This document shows, in pieces, positions 21,137-35,700 of a stretch of 64,000 nucleotides of DNA. The DNA is from Tyto alba. Taxonomy: Eukaryota; Chordata; Aves; Strigiformes; Tytonidae. The notes under the pieces were generated by a model. It worked only from the letters and a program-made list of their open reading frames with translations. It was not told the DNA's origin and searched no databases. Positions within the stretch are counted from its first letter, which is position 1; every line of letters begins with the position of its first letter. Where the stretch lies: positions 148,779-212,778 of the forward strand of contig NW_024881296.1 in the NCBI RefSeq assembly GCF_018691265.1, written 5' to 3'. The position numbers were made by a program, and so were the translations under genes.

Positions 21137-22210
21137 CCCAGAGAAAACCTGAGACGTAGGGTTGCTGCAGTGCTGGGTGCTGCTGCAATCCTCTCCTTGG
21201 CTGGAGGAGAGGAGCAGAGGGGAGGACGCGGGCACGGGAGCGCCCGGCGGGGTTTTTTTCGGGGGTGGTGGCAGGGCTGGAAGACTCGCACAGCTCCTGG
21301 GGTCAGCTAATTCAGAGGCACTAACCGCGTAGGTTAATTATTAATATCTGCTCAGCCTTAGGACCTTGCTGATACAGTGTAGCGCTGAGGTGGTGGCTCT
21401 AAAGTGTGGGCTTTGGTGAACCTGAAAGGGGGAAAATACTATTTTTGCTAGAGGTGGCCTGAAAACATGGGCTCTTTCACGAGATGATGCTTTTTAATCC
21501 TTTAAACTTCCTGAGACATACTGTACCCTGTGAGGAGGGGACTTCAGGTTACTAGCTGTGATTGTGGCCACACTGCAGCTCGCAATTCATTAGTCATCCT
21601 GCAAAAATTTATGGTGAAAGTTACTTGAGTAACCCTTTAGTCCGACTTCCCAACGTGCTCAGTGCTGTTGAAGTTGATTATTAAACACTAATGTTTAGTT
21701 TTAACTCTGTAGATTGTTTACTTGGTTCGGTTGGGTTTTTTACCTCTGGGTGTTGTGGTTTGTTTTTTGGGTTTTCTGGTTTGGGTTGGTTTTTTTTTTA
21801 TTATTATTATTTTGGACCCAGAAAGTGGGTTTGGGCACAGACGAGTTTAGTCTGGATGTGGAAGGATGCATGCATAAAATTACATGCTAAATATATAATC
21901 TGAAAGTTGTTGAGGAAACATGATTATAGCGTTCTCCTTTGAGGAAATTTCTGGTTAATTATTCCTCCCCTGTCTTAAAGAGAGACAGCCTCGAATTTAG
22001 TTCTCTCCTAAAGTTGCTTAAAACGGTTTCGTGTTCTTCTTGCAGTTCCGCTTTTGCGTCAGATTTTCATGCTGTCACGGAGGGGTGTGTGTGCGGGTGG
22101 GGGAGGAGATGACACTCCGGTGAATGGTCGGATTGCTGCTTTGCTTGGATGACGAGCCGAGGAACTGGCTGCTGGCAACAGCTACCTTGTCACCTTAGTG
22201 ACCCAGCCTC

Positions 22211-22448
22211 TAATGCCTGTTGAAACCACCGGAGGAATTGAATTAGCTCCAAATTATTACCAAATGCGTGGAGGAAACAAAACAGAGAATCAGCTTTTCT
22301 CATTCAGCAGATGTAATTTCTAATGTCTTCTTTTTTCCAGGCCGTGAACAACTTGAAAAGAGAATAGACTCTTTTAAAAAAAAAAAATATTGCAGAATTA
22401 AAATACAGAATATTTGTCATATCCTTAAAAATGTTAACGATTAGAATC
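22211..22448 (+). repeat. Duplicated block, copy B
   Basis: The partner of 12975-13227, in direct orientation, about 1.7 kb inside B3GNT2 intron 1. Seven substitutions separate the copies over the first 114 bases. The central T-tract is much shorter here (TCTTCTTTTTTCCAG ending at 22340) but keeps its acceptor form. The following GGCCGTGAACAACTTGAAAA is identical in both copies. Similarity may extend weakly upstream to about 22,180. Origin is unknown. Confidence 0.9.
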
Positions 22449-25280
22449 AAAATCTTTTGGCTTAAAGGAAACCCCGATTTTGCTGCTTGCTTGGAACGTG
22501 TGGCTCTCTACCTGAGATGCTGTGAAATACTGTTGTATGGCTTTAAGGAAGCTACAGACACTGCATAAAGTGATTAAAAATTAGAATTTGTTTTAGGTAA
22601 CTCTCATCTGTAAACTGGTTTTGCTTGGTTTTTTGTTTGCTTCTTTTCCTCATGTAATATAAATAGACGAAGAAAACGGAGGAAAACTAGGTACAGCAGC
22701 AGGGTAACACTGCTGAAGGGACTTGTTTGAAGGTCATGCATTAGGTGACTGGGAGTGCTAGCTATCTGTCCGATGCCCTGTCTCATAATAGATGCAGCTC
22801 AGTAATCTCCCTAGAGATTGTTCCTAACGAACGGTGTCACTGGTGGTCAAAAATTTTATTATTATATCCTGTAAGCTCCTCCTGAATTTTTAAAATACTT
22901 ATGGGTAATGAAGATGCTACAAAGTGGTGCTTGTTCAGAAAGGCTTTGATTAAAAATGAGAAGTGGCTAAAGTGGTTTTGTATTCAATGCTGACAACTAC
23001 AGGCAGTTGTCTGCATGAATAAGTTACACTGTATGTGGAAGAAAAAAATGCAGGATTTGAGTCTTCATTTTCTTGCATTCCCATCAGAGTCCTTGAAGAA
23101 TGAAGTCTTACAGAGGAGAACTCCTTCATGGTGACTAGTCAATGGCAGGACCTTTAGTGATTGTCATTTTACAACCACCTGGGGCAGCTATTTTTGTAGT
23201 GGGACTATCTCTGAGAGTGATTTTTTTTTTTTTTTTCCTGTTGGCTGTGTAAAACCACTTGAAGGAGAACAAATGGTGCTGATAAAAGACAGTCGATGTC
23301 AGTGCTGATGGTGTTGAAACATAGGACATAGTCATATGTCTCCTACCACAGCTAATGTTGTCATTATCACAACAGTCAAGAAGCACGGATGGCTTGTCAT
23401 CGATCTGTGTGCTTGACTGAAATCTGTGTAGCTGTATTTCTCCAAATTAACCAAAAGAGAGGAAAAAGATTGAACAGTATCAATTAAAATCCTCAGCCAG
23501 CTTCTTTGGAAACTTGATCTTTTTCAGCAGATTACTTGATTTTTGACAAAAGCGTGTCAAATTAGCTTGTAAAATCTTTACTTTAGACAGCTTGTGAAAC
23601 TTCGTGAAGTTTGTTACTTGATGGGCTTTTTCTGTGTGCTGTCAGACTTGTGGGTTTTGATGGAAAGTGACTGAGCAGCTCTTGTCAGAAATGCATCAAG
23701 GGTTGACGTTCCAGATCTCTCTATTTTACTGGATTTGCTTATGCTTCCTGCTGCAAAAATCCCATTAGTCTCTTTTTTTCAGTTGAAGCATTGGCACTGT
23801 AAATAGTAGAGCCTGGTAGGTTTCTTGTAGGTTTGTCACACACTTAAAGCTTCTTAAACTGTATAATTCTAAAACTTGTCAAGAATAGGCCAAAGGGTGA
23901 GCAGGGTGGGAGGAAGCTATTGGCAAGAATATACTTATTGTGGCAACAAGGTTTTAATAATTTATTTAGCTTGATTGGTGGGGTGTTTTTTTGTTGAAAG
24001 CACAGAATATAGAAAAAAAGATGTATTTCCTTAACATAATGAGCCTTTTAACGTGTCTGGTTTTCATGTTAATGTTTCTGGAAGGCCATTAGAATCGATC
24101 ATCTTCCAAAAGCTTGAAACTGTCTTTGTCCCTTTCAAAGGTTGCCTGTTTGGGATTTTTTTTTCATGTTATGTCTATTTATTATATTTTCTATTACTAT
24201 ACAGCAGAAGTACGTAAGTAATTTTGAAGCAAGTAGACAGCCATTTACTTTTCAAATTTAAACTTTTAAAATCTTTTTCAAGTATACACAATTTTAATTC
24301 TTAATGGTTGTTTGTAAAATAACATTTTTAACCCAAATGTTAACAATTAGTTTAGGAAGAAGGTGTGGTGGTTATGATTGTGTGCTTGAGAAATCACAGG
24401 ACTAGTATTTGTTTCTAGTGCATCATAGGCTATATTCAGGCAAGTGGTTCACATGGTTTAGAGAAGAATTTGTGCCTGTGAGTACAGTTAACAAAAATTG
24501 CTAATGTAATTTCCCTGTTATGCCATGTTCTGACCTCACAAATACATATTTAAATGTTTTTATCAGTCTACTACTAATTCACCAGTTGCTTTGCACAATC
24601 CTTATGTGCTTAAAAACCAGTAAAAAGTAACCAAGAAAAGATGATGATGATATAATGAAATACAGACCGTTCCCATCATTTTAATGCAGAAGGAACGTGT
24701 CACTAGCTGAAAGTTGAGGAATAAATATCTCGGATCTGTTCAGGTACACTTTGCTTTTTACATAGGAAGAACTAACAGGTATCTTGGGCTTGATCCTGCG
24801 CTTCTCTTACATCTTTTTCACGGATTTCTTTGGGCCCTTTAGGATTTAAAAGATGAGTGAGTAAACCTCCCCAAGCCTCCAGATCATGTAAAACCCAGTG
24901 AGAATACTGGATCATTAAAATGTCTTGTGATAAACTGTGCAAAAGAATGATTGAATGGATGTGTCATGAGAAGCAATTAGCATTTAAATAAAGAGAAGAA
25001 TCCCAGTGTGTGATGGGTGTGGTCCTGAGATTTTTAAAGGGAGAATTGATGGAACAATTTCACCAGCAGCTGGTTAAGAAAGCTTTGTAGTTTGAGAGAA
25101 ATACAATAGCAAGAGTTGAAAAGCATTTAACTTACAACTAGTTTTGTTCATCTTTGTGAGTAACTTCTGAAATTTAGCAGCTGCTTCATCTTGAGCTCAT
25201 AGAGTTGCTCTGAGAGCCCATTGACTAAATCACTTAATTTGTAAGACAACTGTCTAGATCTAATGAGCAAGAAATCTCGA

Positions 25281-25303
25281 TTTTTTTTTTTTTTTTTTTT
25301 TTT
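25281..25303 (+). repeat. Poly(T) tract (23 T)
   Basis: An uninterrupted T-run in intron 1 with no attached element recognised. Confidence 0.9.
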
Positions 25304-28300
25304 GTGGACGACTAATTTTATTATTTTTCTATAAAAGACTAATTCTCAATGGCTCAGTGGTTTATGATCCACCAGAGGATATACGTATTGGTCTAAAATT
25401 TACAGTAGCAGTGTGGTATTGAAAGTTTACGTGCCTTGCTAAGGTGCCTGTGCGTGTGGGATGCTCGGCTTCCTGCCGCAGGTGTCTGCGCCGGGTTCCT
25501 GCCCATCGCATCCTTCCGTAGGCCCGTGCAGTTTTGAGGCGCAGCGGCTAAAGCAGAGCTCCTGTCTGCAGAGCTCCTCTTGGGCCGGTGTAGCTGTTTG
25601 TGCAGCTGTGTTGCGAACTGAATTGAGGAATCAAGTGGGTTGCGAAATAACCTTAGTTTGCTTGTCTTCGGGATTATGCGTAGTGTAACGCAGTGAGCTG
25701 TGCAAACGTGGGAATTCATGGACTTGGGGAAGGGTGGGATTTTTAAATTCCGTTTAAGGAGCAGTGCAGATGAATGACACAGTGTACCTTGAATTTAGCG
25801 CTTTTTCATCTTGAGCAATGATATTTTTTAATCTGATATTTGAATGTTGGGAAATGGGAGGCTGTCTTTGGGATGGAGAATGTTATTGAAAACATATTGT
25901 TGATTTGGTTTTGAATGAAAACAATTGAGACATGCAGAGCAGCTTGAAGTTGATTACTCAAACCACTCTGAAATGTAGTGGATACTTTGCACTGGTGTGC
26001 AGGTAACAGATACAGAAGAGGCTTCTGCTTGGATTTAGAAATCTAATCGGGTTAGGTGCTCATCTGCCATTAACAAAAATGGGAGTTAGCTGCCTAATCT
26101 GCTTAAAGATCTTTTACAAAATCTTCCTGGTACTTATATGCATCTTTATCTGCCTAAAACTGCTGGAGAAATTGTTACCTTTTCCTGGAACTTGGTAGGC
26201 TGGAATGAGATCTGTATTTTACGTTTTACAAATTTGAAGGGGAAAATGACCTTCCCTACTTAAAATTCCACTGATTTTCTGAACTTTAAATGAATTCTTC
26301 AGAAAGATGAAAAACCTTTTTTTCCTGTACTTATTAATCACACTTGAAACCAAAACCAATTAAAGACAAAAGTATTTTCATGTATTTGCATTTTGAAATG
26401 CAGGGTTTGTATTCTTTTATTTAGTTCAGTACTGTAAGCTCAGCGGCAGATCCTGGAATTCTGACCTCAGTAGTCACAGTATGAATTCGTTTTGAATTGA
26501 CTTTTGAGTAAAGGCATAGCACTTGTAGGGAAAGGTGATTTGAGATGCCTGGGAAGATTACTGTCCCAGCTGCATATCCCATCACCCTGCCACTGTCTCC
26601 TGGAAGTCAAATTGAAAACCAGTGTCTGTTTATTTTAACCCAAAAGGGCAGTAGACATTAGGGGCAGTAACCTCATTTAGACATACCAAATTATAATGTC
26701 TTCGCTTTTGAATCATAGTTTTTAGTAGTGTGGCTTGTAACGTGGGCAAGAGGACAAAGCAGAGGTACAACTTTGAAGTATGGTGCTTAAAGGACATGTT
26801 TGTTAGTTGACTAAATAGTGAATGCTCTCTATGCAGACATAAAGGTGGTTGGAATATGGTTAAGGCAGTAGTTATTACTGGTTTTAAGATAAGCTGGAAG
26901 AGGTGCCAGGAGGACATGAGTTGTCTTGTTTATGGAAATTCTGGTTATCTGCCTCTTGAAATATCTATGCTAAATCACTTTTAAAATTTCAAATACAGCG
27001 TAAGACAGTGCCTCTCCAGCAGGCTTTATCTTTTAAAATGTCCACTGCGAACCTGACTGATGCTTTCAGTGTGTTGCCCATTCTTTATTACCAGAACTAG
27101 CATCGAGCCACATGCTGGATATCTGGGAGGAAGGTAGTTCATTATGCCTTTCCTTGGCTTTCTGATAATTATGGGAAGATAATACTCAAGCAAACCACTC
27201 TAGGACTAGCGGAAATGGGTGGGTTGTGCAAGTTCAACAGCTAACCAACTGACTTGATTACAAAAAGTGTTAGAGAAATTCAAACCTCAAGGTGTGTCTT
27301 GTTATGGTTGAGGTTGCCCAAAGGCTAGCTGCTTCTGGTGGACCAGTGCTGGTGCTTTTCTGGCCCTGCCTGCGGGACCTCTGCGGATGAAGGTGGGAAC
27401 AAGAGCAGTAGTGTCAGGCTGCAGCAGCAGCGGTGTGCTGGCACATGAAAGCTTAAGCTGATTGAAGGCGTGATTTGCTGTGGCTTTGTGAGTCTTCCCT
27501 CTCCTGCACTGTTCCTGGTGTTTGTGCAGCACAGTGGCAAGCAGATCTAGTGACGTCAGCCAGCTGAAAACTAATTGCTGCTTTATTGCGAGGTTCTTTA
27601 TCATCCTCTGTAGCTCCTTAACTGACTCATCACAGTCAAATCCGTGCAAAGGTGGGATGGGCCTGTGTAGTTCATAGGGGAAAGAATAAATTACAGGAAT
27701 GTGTCAGCCATGACTGAAACTGTTTTAAACTGCTATGGAACTGTACCCCCTGACTGGTAATCCATGTGATGAATGACAGTTCATTTTCTTCCAATAAATA
27801 TTTATCTGCTGCCACTCAGTTAAACCTCTTCTCTTGATTCTTCATAATTTACTATTTGTTCAAGCTGAAGCCTTCTCAAAGGTACATAAAAACTGAAGTT
27901 CATAAATCAGAAGCTGGCAGCTTGGGGTTATTCCTAACAAACTGCACAATGTCATAATTCTAAAGCTTGAACTGACCTTAGAATGACATGTGCTTTATTG
28001 TGTGTTTCTTTGTGGGTTTTTTTTTGTTGTTATTTTTTTTTTTTGTGTGTGTGTTTGTGTGTACTGGATTGGGAAAAAACAGGTCACTTCCACTATTGTG
28101 GGCCCTCAAATACTGAGGTATTAAACTTTAATACTAGTTTTTATAGCAAGTTGAGATCTTATCCTTGGTTGTCAGTGTGAAATCTCAATTATTAAAAAAT
28201 CCAAAACCCCACACCCTTTTTGCTCTTAAACAAAGAAACCAAACTTTTTTAATCACAAATTATTTTGCATGTGCAGTTAGGAACACCTTCACAGATGTTT

Positions 28301-28575
28301 AGTATGGCTGCAGGTATGCCAGTATACAATGGCAATATTAGCACAATGTATTGATTTATAGGGACGCTGCTATGGTTTCAATCGCCTGTGTAAGTGTAGA
28401 GTACATGTGGAGTGCTGTTGGGTTTTTTAATCCCTGTAGAAAATCATGACCACAAACTCAAGTAGTTTATACCAGTAGAAAAATTGGAATATACGTTAAA
28501 CCTGGGATTGAGTTTACAGAAAACTTTTCATAATGACCAGAGGGCTTTTTTTGCATGTACCTTGATCTTCTATAG

Positions 28576-28644
28576 GAACACTTGAAACAATTCAAATATG
28601 AACTGAACGTTCTTTCAGCCAATCCAAGGATTTCATTTTACCAG
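28576..28644 (+). other. Exon-like open segment in intron 1 (candidate cryptic exon)
   Basis: A TTCTATAG acceptor-like sequence precedes 69 bases that are open in frame, reading EHLKQFKYELNVLSANPR and then five more residues. A donor-like CAG/GTAAAA follows. The pyrimidine tract is weak, the encoded peptide is not one I recognise, and the segment may be chance. If spliced into the B3GNT2 5' UTR it would alter the upstream reading frames. Confidence 0.2.
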
Positions 28645-31600
28645 GTAAAAAATATATATTTAGACCTAACTTGCGTTGAATTCAATAGGTACACAATATT
28701 AAATATCTTAATTAAACCCAGACCTTCTGTGAGAGACACCTATAATAACTTAAAATATAGGCAGGGTTGGGATGATCTGTGTGATTTACTGGTAGCTGGC
28801 ATTCTAATTAAAAATGGCTGAAAAAATGGATTGATCTCCAGTTGAAGGTTTTGTGATTATCAGTTTGGTGCAGGGTTGAAAGTGTTCAGTTTGAGATAGT
28901 GGACATCGGGTGATGTCTCTTCCATCTGTAAGTATTCTGTCAGGCAGGACTTTCACATAAACTGGATTTAATTAAGTTAAAAATAAGTTTTTATTGTCCT
29001 GAATTACTTTGTAAAGATAACTTGATGCAAACTTCATGGGTGTTGCTGCAATATTTCTAAACAGCAATATAAAGGTCAACAAAACTTGTTTCATGGATGT
29101 TATTTTAAATAGCATACTTTAAAAGGTGATGTTCTGGTAACTTCTCTTTCCTGTTTGAGGAGCTAGAGGGAGGGAAGCACCTGGAATTTGTGAAATGGTG
29201 ACAGGAAACATAGCAGTAGTATAACTTACTCTGAAGATTTTAGGATTATGATATTCAGAATTTACCATTCAGCAGTAAATGAAAGGACTATTCAGTCTTA
29301 ATACCACAGTTGGGAGCTGACGTCAGTAGTCTTAGGACAGCAGTCAAGTAGGCTATTAGGGGTAGGGATTTTGGGATTCTCATTATGCTTTTATAAACTT
29401 TAATGTAGGAGGGATTTCCCCACCTCTTTGTCAGAAGCTGCTACAAGTTAACTTCTTGAATTTCATCTTGACATAACTGCTTTGAGCAATGCCTTTAAAC
29501 GTTGTGCGTTATCTGATTGCTTTGAGAAGTAAGACTGTGGAGAATAAACCTGCTGACATTAGGTAGTAGTAGTCTGAGAAATTTAAATGTTTGTAGCGAT
29601 CACAGATCCCTTCGGATAGCTTCAGGGTCTGTCTGCATTGCACCTAAGAGATGGCTTCAATGATAATCTGATTGTCTACTGACAGGCTTGTGGGATATCT
29701 CCTTACCTAATTAAGACTGACTCTTAATCTATATGATTTGGAGTCTTGGTAGGACCCGATGATGGAGCGTGGTCAAATCTAGTTTATGCTGTAGAAGAAC
29801 CTTGTTGGAACATGTTCTCTCTACTTGGTTGTGGTTGTGACTTGGATGAGATTTGATGAGGCTGCAAGTGGAGTCTTGCTATGCTCTTTCACTTCAGAGA
29901 TGTAACTTGTGTGGGATGTGTGATGACATCTTTGTGCCTTCTTTCTATAGTAATTGCACAGGTTTTTTGGAAGCAGGGTCTTAGAATATTTTGAAGTTGT
30001 CCTATGGGTCATAGGAAACATGAGATGGTATAACTAACTTAATAAAGCTGCTTTGTTTGTGTTTATACAGATGACAGTTACTATCAGCTTGTGTGGAGAA
30101 AAATATTTACCTGTTCTGTAGTTAAAATAGTAACTGCTATTCTGTAAGCCAGCAGAGGTTCATTCACAAAACTGGGCTGAGTTACAATTCTAGATTGTAT
30201 TTAGGGAAAATGTCATGTATTTTATGTACCACTGCACTTAAAGTTTTATAAAGCATAAAGTTATATTCCTTTGCATTTCTAAGATTTGTATGTTGTTTAA
30301 TAGCCTCACGAGGTGTTTTTATAAAATAATTTTTATTTATGAAATAGTAAATGCAATGATGATGTTAAGTTCCACCTTATGTGCTGTTTGAGTCTATTCT
30401 TTAATTGCTGCATTCAATCCGCCGCAGGAAACATAATCCATACAGGGTTCTTGGAATGTCACCGTCATAATAAGGTAGCTCCTGTAAGAATGAATGAGAA
30501 GGGAGCTGTTCAGATGTGGACTGTTTCTTTAGTGCTTGTTAAAGTCAGTCAAAGTTTAGAAATACATTCTTTCATTTTCACCATAGTTTTTCCTTGGCTG
30601 ATAGCAAAAGTTCAGTTTGTTGAAGATAGTTTGTGGGCTTAATTTTGATGATTAGAAAAATTTTAAAAAGATTTTTATTCAAGCCAGTTAACTACCATTG
30701 GGTTGAATAGTACATGTTCATTAGATCAGCTTGTCTTAAATGTATTAACCATTAAAAAAAAAAAGTTTTGTAGGATACTGGATTAAATGCCACATGGAGT
30801 GAGGCATTTTCTCTGTGGGGAAGCTGCAACAGTTTATATCTTTCCCTTTTTTTAACACCATTTCAGTTGGAAACTAGGGTTTTTCACCCATCTGTGTGCA
30901 GACATATGTTTATTCAGCATATTTTTAGAAGCTGGGTCTAAGCTCTTATCCCTGTCATTGCAAATGCGATGTGCCAAATGAATTGAGAATGAACATTGCA
31001 GTTATTTCCTGAAGTCTGTAGGTAGCTCCAGTATTGCTGCTGCTGCAGAAGTTTTTGTTGTAATTGCCCAGCCCCCCCGCCCCACAGTGTAGAACTCTCT
31101 GAAAACTACCAGTGAAGCTGAGAGGCATTATTTCAAAGCAAGAACAAGAGCATATTTGAAAACCCTTCTGTAGGAACAGGACTACAAATGGGCTACCAGA
31201 GAAGGAGGGATGGGGACAGTGGAGAGCTTTGTCACTGTGCCTAGGGTAACGCAGTGCTTGAAGTTTGGCGATTGTTTTCTTTCATGTAAGAGGCTTCAAT
31301 CCTTCTGTACCAGTTTCGGACTTGAAAAGATAGTGTTCAGGTTGTAACCTATAAGATAAAGCAGAGGTAGAGCTGACCAGGGCCCAAATTTATTATCGGA
31401 GCTACTCTAAAGCTACTTTGTGAAGCAGCTGAAGTGCATGTTTGAGAGTTAGGTGGAGTGGAAAACAGTATCAAGGAAGCAGTACCTTTAAGGCAAAAGG
31501 TGAATTGAGCAGATGACCACAAAAATGCTTGTTTTGTTGGAAGACTGGCAACTAACAATCTTCCCTTACACTGGCAATTTCAGATTGATTTTAATATTTA

Positions 31601-32589
31601 TGAGGATTTTATTACTTGTTTTCATCCGTCCATTTCAGAAGGGAGGGGCAGAATCCATCTGGGAAAGGAGTTATAGCACAGGGAAGATAAGCAAAGTAAC
31701 TTTTAAAGCATGGCACAAAACTGATTAAACAGCCTATGATTCTGTGCAGTGTATGCTTCATTCAATGAAATTGTAGGTCATGGTCTGGGAGTAACCAGGT
31801 TAGTTAAGTGTAATATTAGGAACATTGAGGCTTCACATCCAGTTAATCTTTTTACTAGATAGCCAAAATGAGTGTTGATTAGCGATAATTTTAGTGGTAA
31901 AATTTGTGGGTGCTGGAAACTGAATTGAGAAGAACCAACTTCATATGGGTCCCAAGACAGTGATGACTTTCCTGAAAAATTAAGTGGCAAAAGCTCAGCA
32001 TCATCCACCTGCCATGAGGGTCTAGGCCAACCAGTTATATGTGTGGATGTTGTGAGTGAGAAAGCTTTCTAAGCTAATGAATGCCCTGAGATGTGTGTGG
32101 GTAAGTGTTTTTTCTCAAATTTTGTGGTTATTTTGGAAGTAATTATCTCTCCTTATTATGTTGACGAGACTGAGTATGCTATCTGGCTTGTGCCTTATCC
32201 CAAGCCTCATTGTGGAGACTTTTTTAGAACTATATATTAAATTCTTATTTGTGAATTTTAAGTACTGAATGCTTTTTTGTTGTTGTTGCCATATCAAAAA
32301 TAACCTAATAGAAGGGGAGGACAGAAGACAAGGAGGTGCAAAAGAGTTCTAGAAGTGAAATGACTAGGACTTCTTATGGCAAGGAAGAAACAGAGGACAA
32401 CAGATAAAGGTTCATTATATAGCTGGTATGGCAAATGTGCATAGAGAAAATAACTGCATTTTTTTTTTAATGTTTTATTTTCCAAGGGTTCCCCTTTTGC
32501 ATGGTAATAGAAAAGCAAGTTATTCCAAGTTCTTGCTGTATGAAAAATTGAGGTATTCATCAATTATGGAATTCATAAAAGTTGAAAAT

Positions 32590-32730
32590 ATAAACAGGTT
32601 CAAAGAGGACTTGGACAAAATGAGATTAGGTTCAATAACAGTAATGAAACATGGTTCAAATGCAGTTCCTGTCCTTCTAATACACTGCTACAGAAAACCT
32701 GGGGAGTATTACTAGAGAAGTGCCTCACTG
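32590..32730 (+). mobile_element. Possible CR1-like LINE relic
   Basis: The translation NRFKEDLDKMRLGS resembles the 'FKkdLDK' segment at the C-terminal end of CR1/L3-type ORF2. A decayed downstream stretch follows without a recognisable terminal repeat. This is a weak call with approximate boundaries. Confidence 0.35.
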
Positions 32731-35700
32731 TACCATTGGTTTCTTAGGGGGTGTGTTTTTTTGGTGGGGTGGTTTTGGGTTTGCTTTTAGGTGTTTTTGA
32801 ACAAAATGTACAAATGTGCTGAAGATAACTAGTAGGAAACAGAATGTGAAGTTAGATTGGCTTTTATTTCAAACTCTTTAGAGTTCTTTATGCCTTGAGC
32901 TGCGTCTTGCTACTTAATTGGATCTTGAAATTCCATGCCCAGGTTGCAGTGGTGTCTTTGTATTAAAATATTGGAAGTGTAGAATTTCTTCCAAAACTAA
33001 ATAATATGCTGGAAGATGGCTCAAAGCAGGTATGGATGCAATTAATTAAAACTGTTGTCAAAGTAAACATTAACTGCTCTGAATTTCATTCTGGTTTTTG
33101 ATGCTTTGTGTAGTGTGTTGTTATCTTGGTAACCTTCCTCCAACTGGAACATTGTTTCAGGCTGACTGTGGTGTTTGAAGAACACAGAAAACCTTGACTG
33201 TTATTCAGTGGTAATGGTTGTGGCGTGCTTCTGCAGAAGCAGAGTACTGATAATTTGTTGAATATTTGTCAGTTCATAAAATGTTCATAATTACTATTGT
33301 GTAAGTGTGGACTTGTGTAAGCTCTAAGGGGAAAAAGAGATACTATTGTGTGTAGTTAAAAATATATATTGAGAGAGTGTTCAACTTCTTTAAAGCTGGA
33401 AATAGCTCAGACTTTTTATAACAGCCTGGGGCTCTTAACATCTTCACACTCTTGTTGTTGCTCAATCCGGGAATTTCTTTTGACTCACTGAACAGAGTTG
33501 AGGTATTAAGAGAACTGATGCATCTCACAGGAGGTTAGAGGGACTGCATATGGCTTGCGATATGTTTAAAAGTAATTTTAAAAATTATCTTCAGAACGAG
33601 TGTCACTATTGCGTGCACTGTCGCTAGCATTACCAGAAGCTGTGCTTCATATACAGCTGCTATAAGGGATATCAGGCTTCAGAATGAAGTTACGTGGTGA
33701 GATCCAAGCCTGCCATAGCCCCAGTTACAGCTAGTCTCTGCAAAGAAAGGAAGGTGGTAGTATCTGTTAGATACCCGAATTACAGCTTTGTTTTGCCAAA
33801 TTCCTGATAGCTTATTCCTGAAAGCTTATTCCTGAACCAGTAAAGTGGTAGGTATAATACACACAGGTAATAAGATTATCTTATCTTTTGTCAGCCCCAG
33901 AGAGTAAATGGACTTTTAATGTTTGGGTTTGGCAGTAAAATAATGTAGACAGGTTACTCAGCCCACTTAGAAAGTACAGCATAACTCCTGTCTTCAGTAG
34001 AAGATACAAGTATTTGCAGTTAAAGGTCATGGCTTCTGTCAGATTTGAAGGAGGTGGAAAAGTTAGCTTGTTTTACCTTGCATCCGCACGAGCTGTTCAA
34101 AGACTGACGTTGTATGACTTTTTGCACCAGGGTATAAGTATAATGTTGTTGCTATGCTGCTAGATAGCCTCTTGTCAGAGGGTGGAAGGGGATTATGGCT
34201 TCAGAACCAAGGTTCAGTTCCTGGTGTGTTGTCATCCCTGCTGAAGAGGGGAGATCTGTCTGCTCCCCTTCTCTCTGCTCTGTACTTTCACTGTAGCTGT
34301 TGTGGTGCTTATCTGGTGTGCATCTCTGGTCATTGTTATTTTTCTGCTGGGTTAGTGATGTGAATTGATTCACGGAGAGGCCTGGCAGAGCACCAGAGCC
34401 AGTGCGAGGGAGGGATTGGGCCTGAGTTCTTAGAGTCAGAAGAGGAGGAGGAGAAAGTCCCCATTAAAAGGAGGGGTTAGGCGATTAGATCGGTTCAGCT
34501 GCTTGTGGATCCACAGTCTGGAACTGCTGCAAGAGGCAAGGGTTGAGGCAGGTAGTCTGGTTAAAAGTATTGGTTTTCTTTCATTCTGGGGTTGCGTGAC
34601 CCTGCCTAGGTTTGGTTTAGTGCCTCGAAGTACAGATTTGCTGCTATGGCTGCATCTGCTGTGGAGCATTTTGCTGGCTCAGGAATGCTGGTGCCAGGTA
34701 TGTGCAGTGTGGGAGGGAATGCCACCTGAGATTGTCTGCATCATGTTATCTGGTATTGCTTTCCCAGGGGAACTGTTAATTGTTAGTGCTAAATATGCAA
34801 GCTGTTTTAAGGGAGCTCTGCTTTGGGTGGTTTGCTTAGCTGCAAATCTGTATGATATGCTGCTGTTGAGATTGTTCACTGGTGGTCACAGCTTTTACTG
34901 CTATTGAGCTTTCATGTTGAGACTTGAGATTAATAAATATCATTAATAAGCAAAAGCATAGAGGAAAAATGTTTTAATAACAAAGGAGTCATCTTAGAAT
35001 AAAGAAACAGTCGTTTGGTACATCTAGAAACACCATTTAAACTTATTTTAAAATAGAACTATAACCTTGAAAATGGCTGTTATCTTACCTGTCTTTTGCT
35101 TCCTGAAACTTTCCTCCTTTATGTGATAAACAGGAATACTGCATTTTCTTCATCTTGCTGGAAAAGTTTATGGGTATGCCCGTGCTGTGCAGTGGAACGC
35201 AGCATGGCTCACTGTGCTACCACAGGCTATGCTGCCTTTTGAATGCCACCTAACACCCTTGTGCTGTTCAGGGTTGTACTCTGCACCTACTTGGCAACCT
35301 GAAACTGCTTTTAAGGATCCTTATTGAGTGGTGTTGCATCGCATCGTGCCCAGTGGTGGGGTTAATAAAATTTATCCCTTCATTCAAAACGGAAATGGTG
35401 GAGCCCTCCTGCAATAACAACTAATACCTTTGTAGGTGTTAAGTTTTGAATAGTCACCAGCAATCTGATTGCATAATTTATCATGGGCTTTGGTACTTAA
35501 GAGCAAGGAAGATGGCTTTTCAGTCAGTATTAAGGCACACGAGGTAACAGTTGCTTTCCCTTTATTAGCTCCCTTCTGAAGGCTTGGTTTTCAGTTTCAT
35601 GCTATAGATGCACTCATTGCAAGGGGGAGCTGGGGATGGATATTTGTTTCTGCAGAGACTGAGAAAGTGTGTAGTGCTGCAGAAGAAGCTTCAATGTGCA

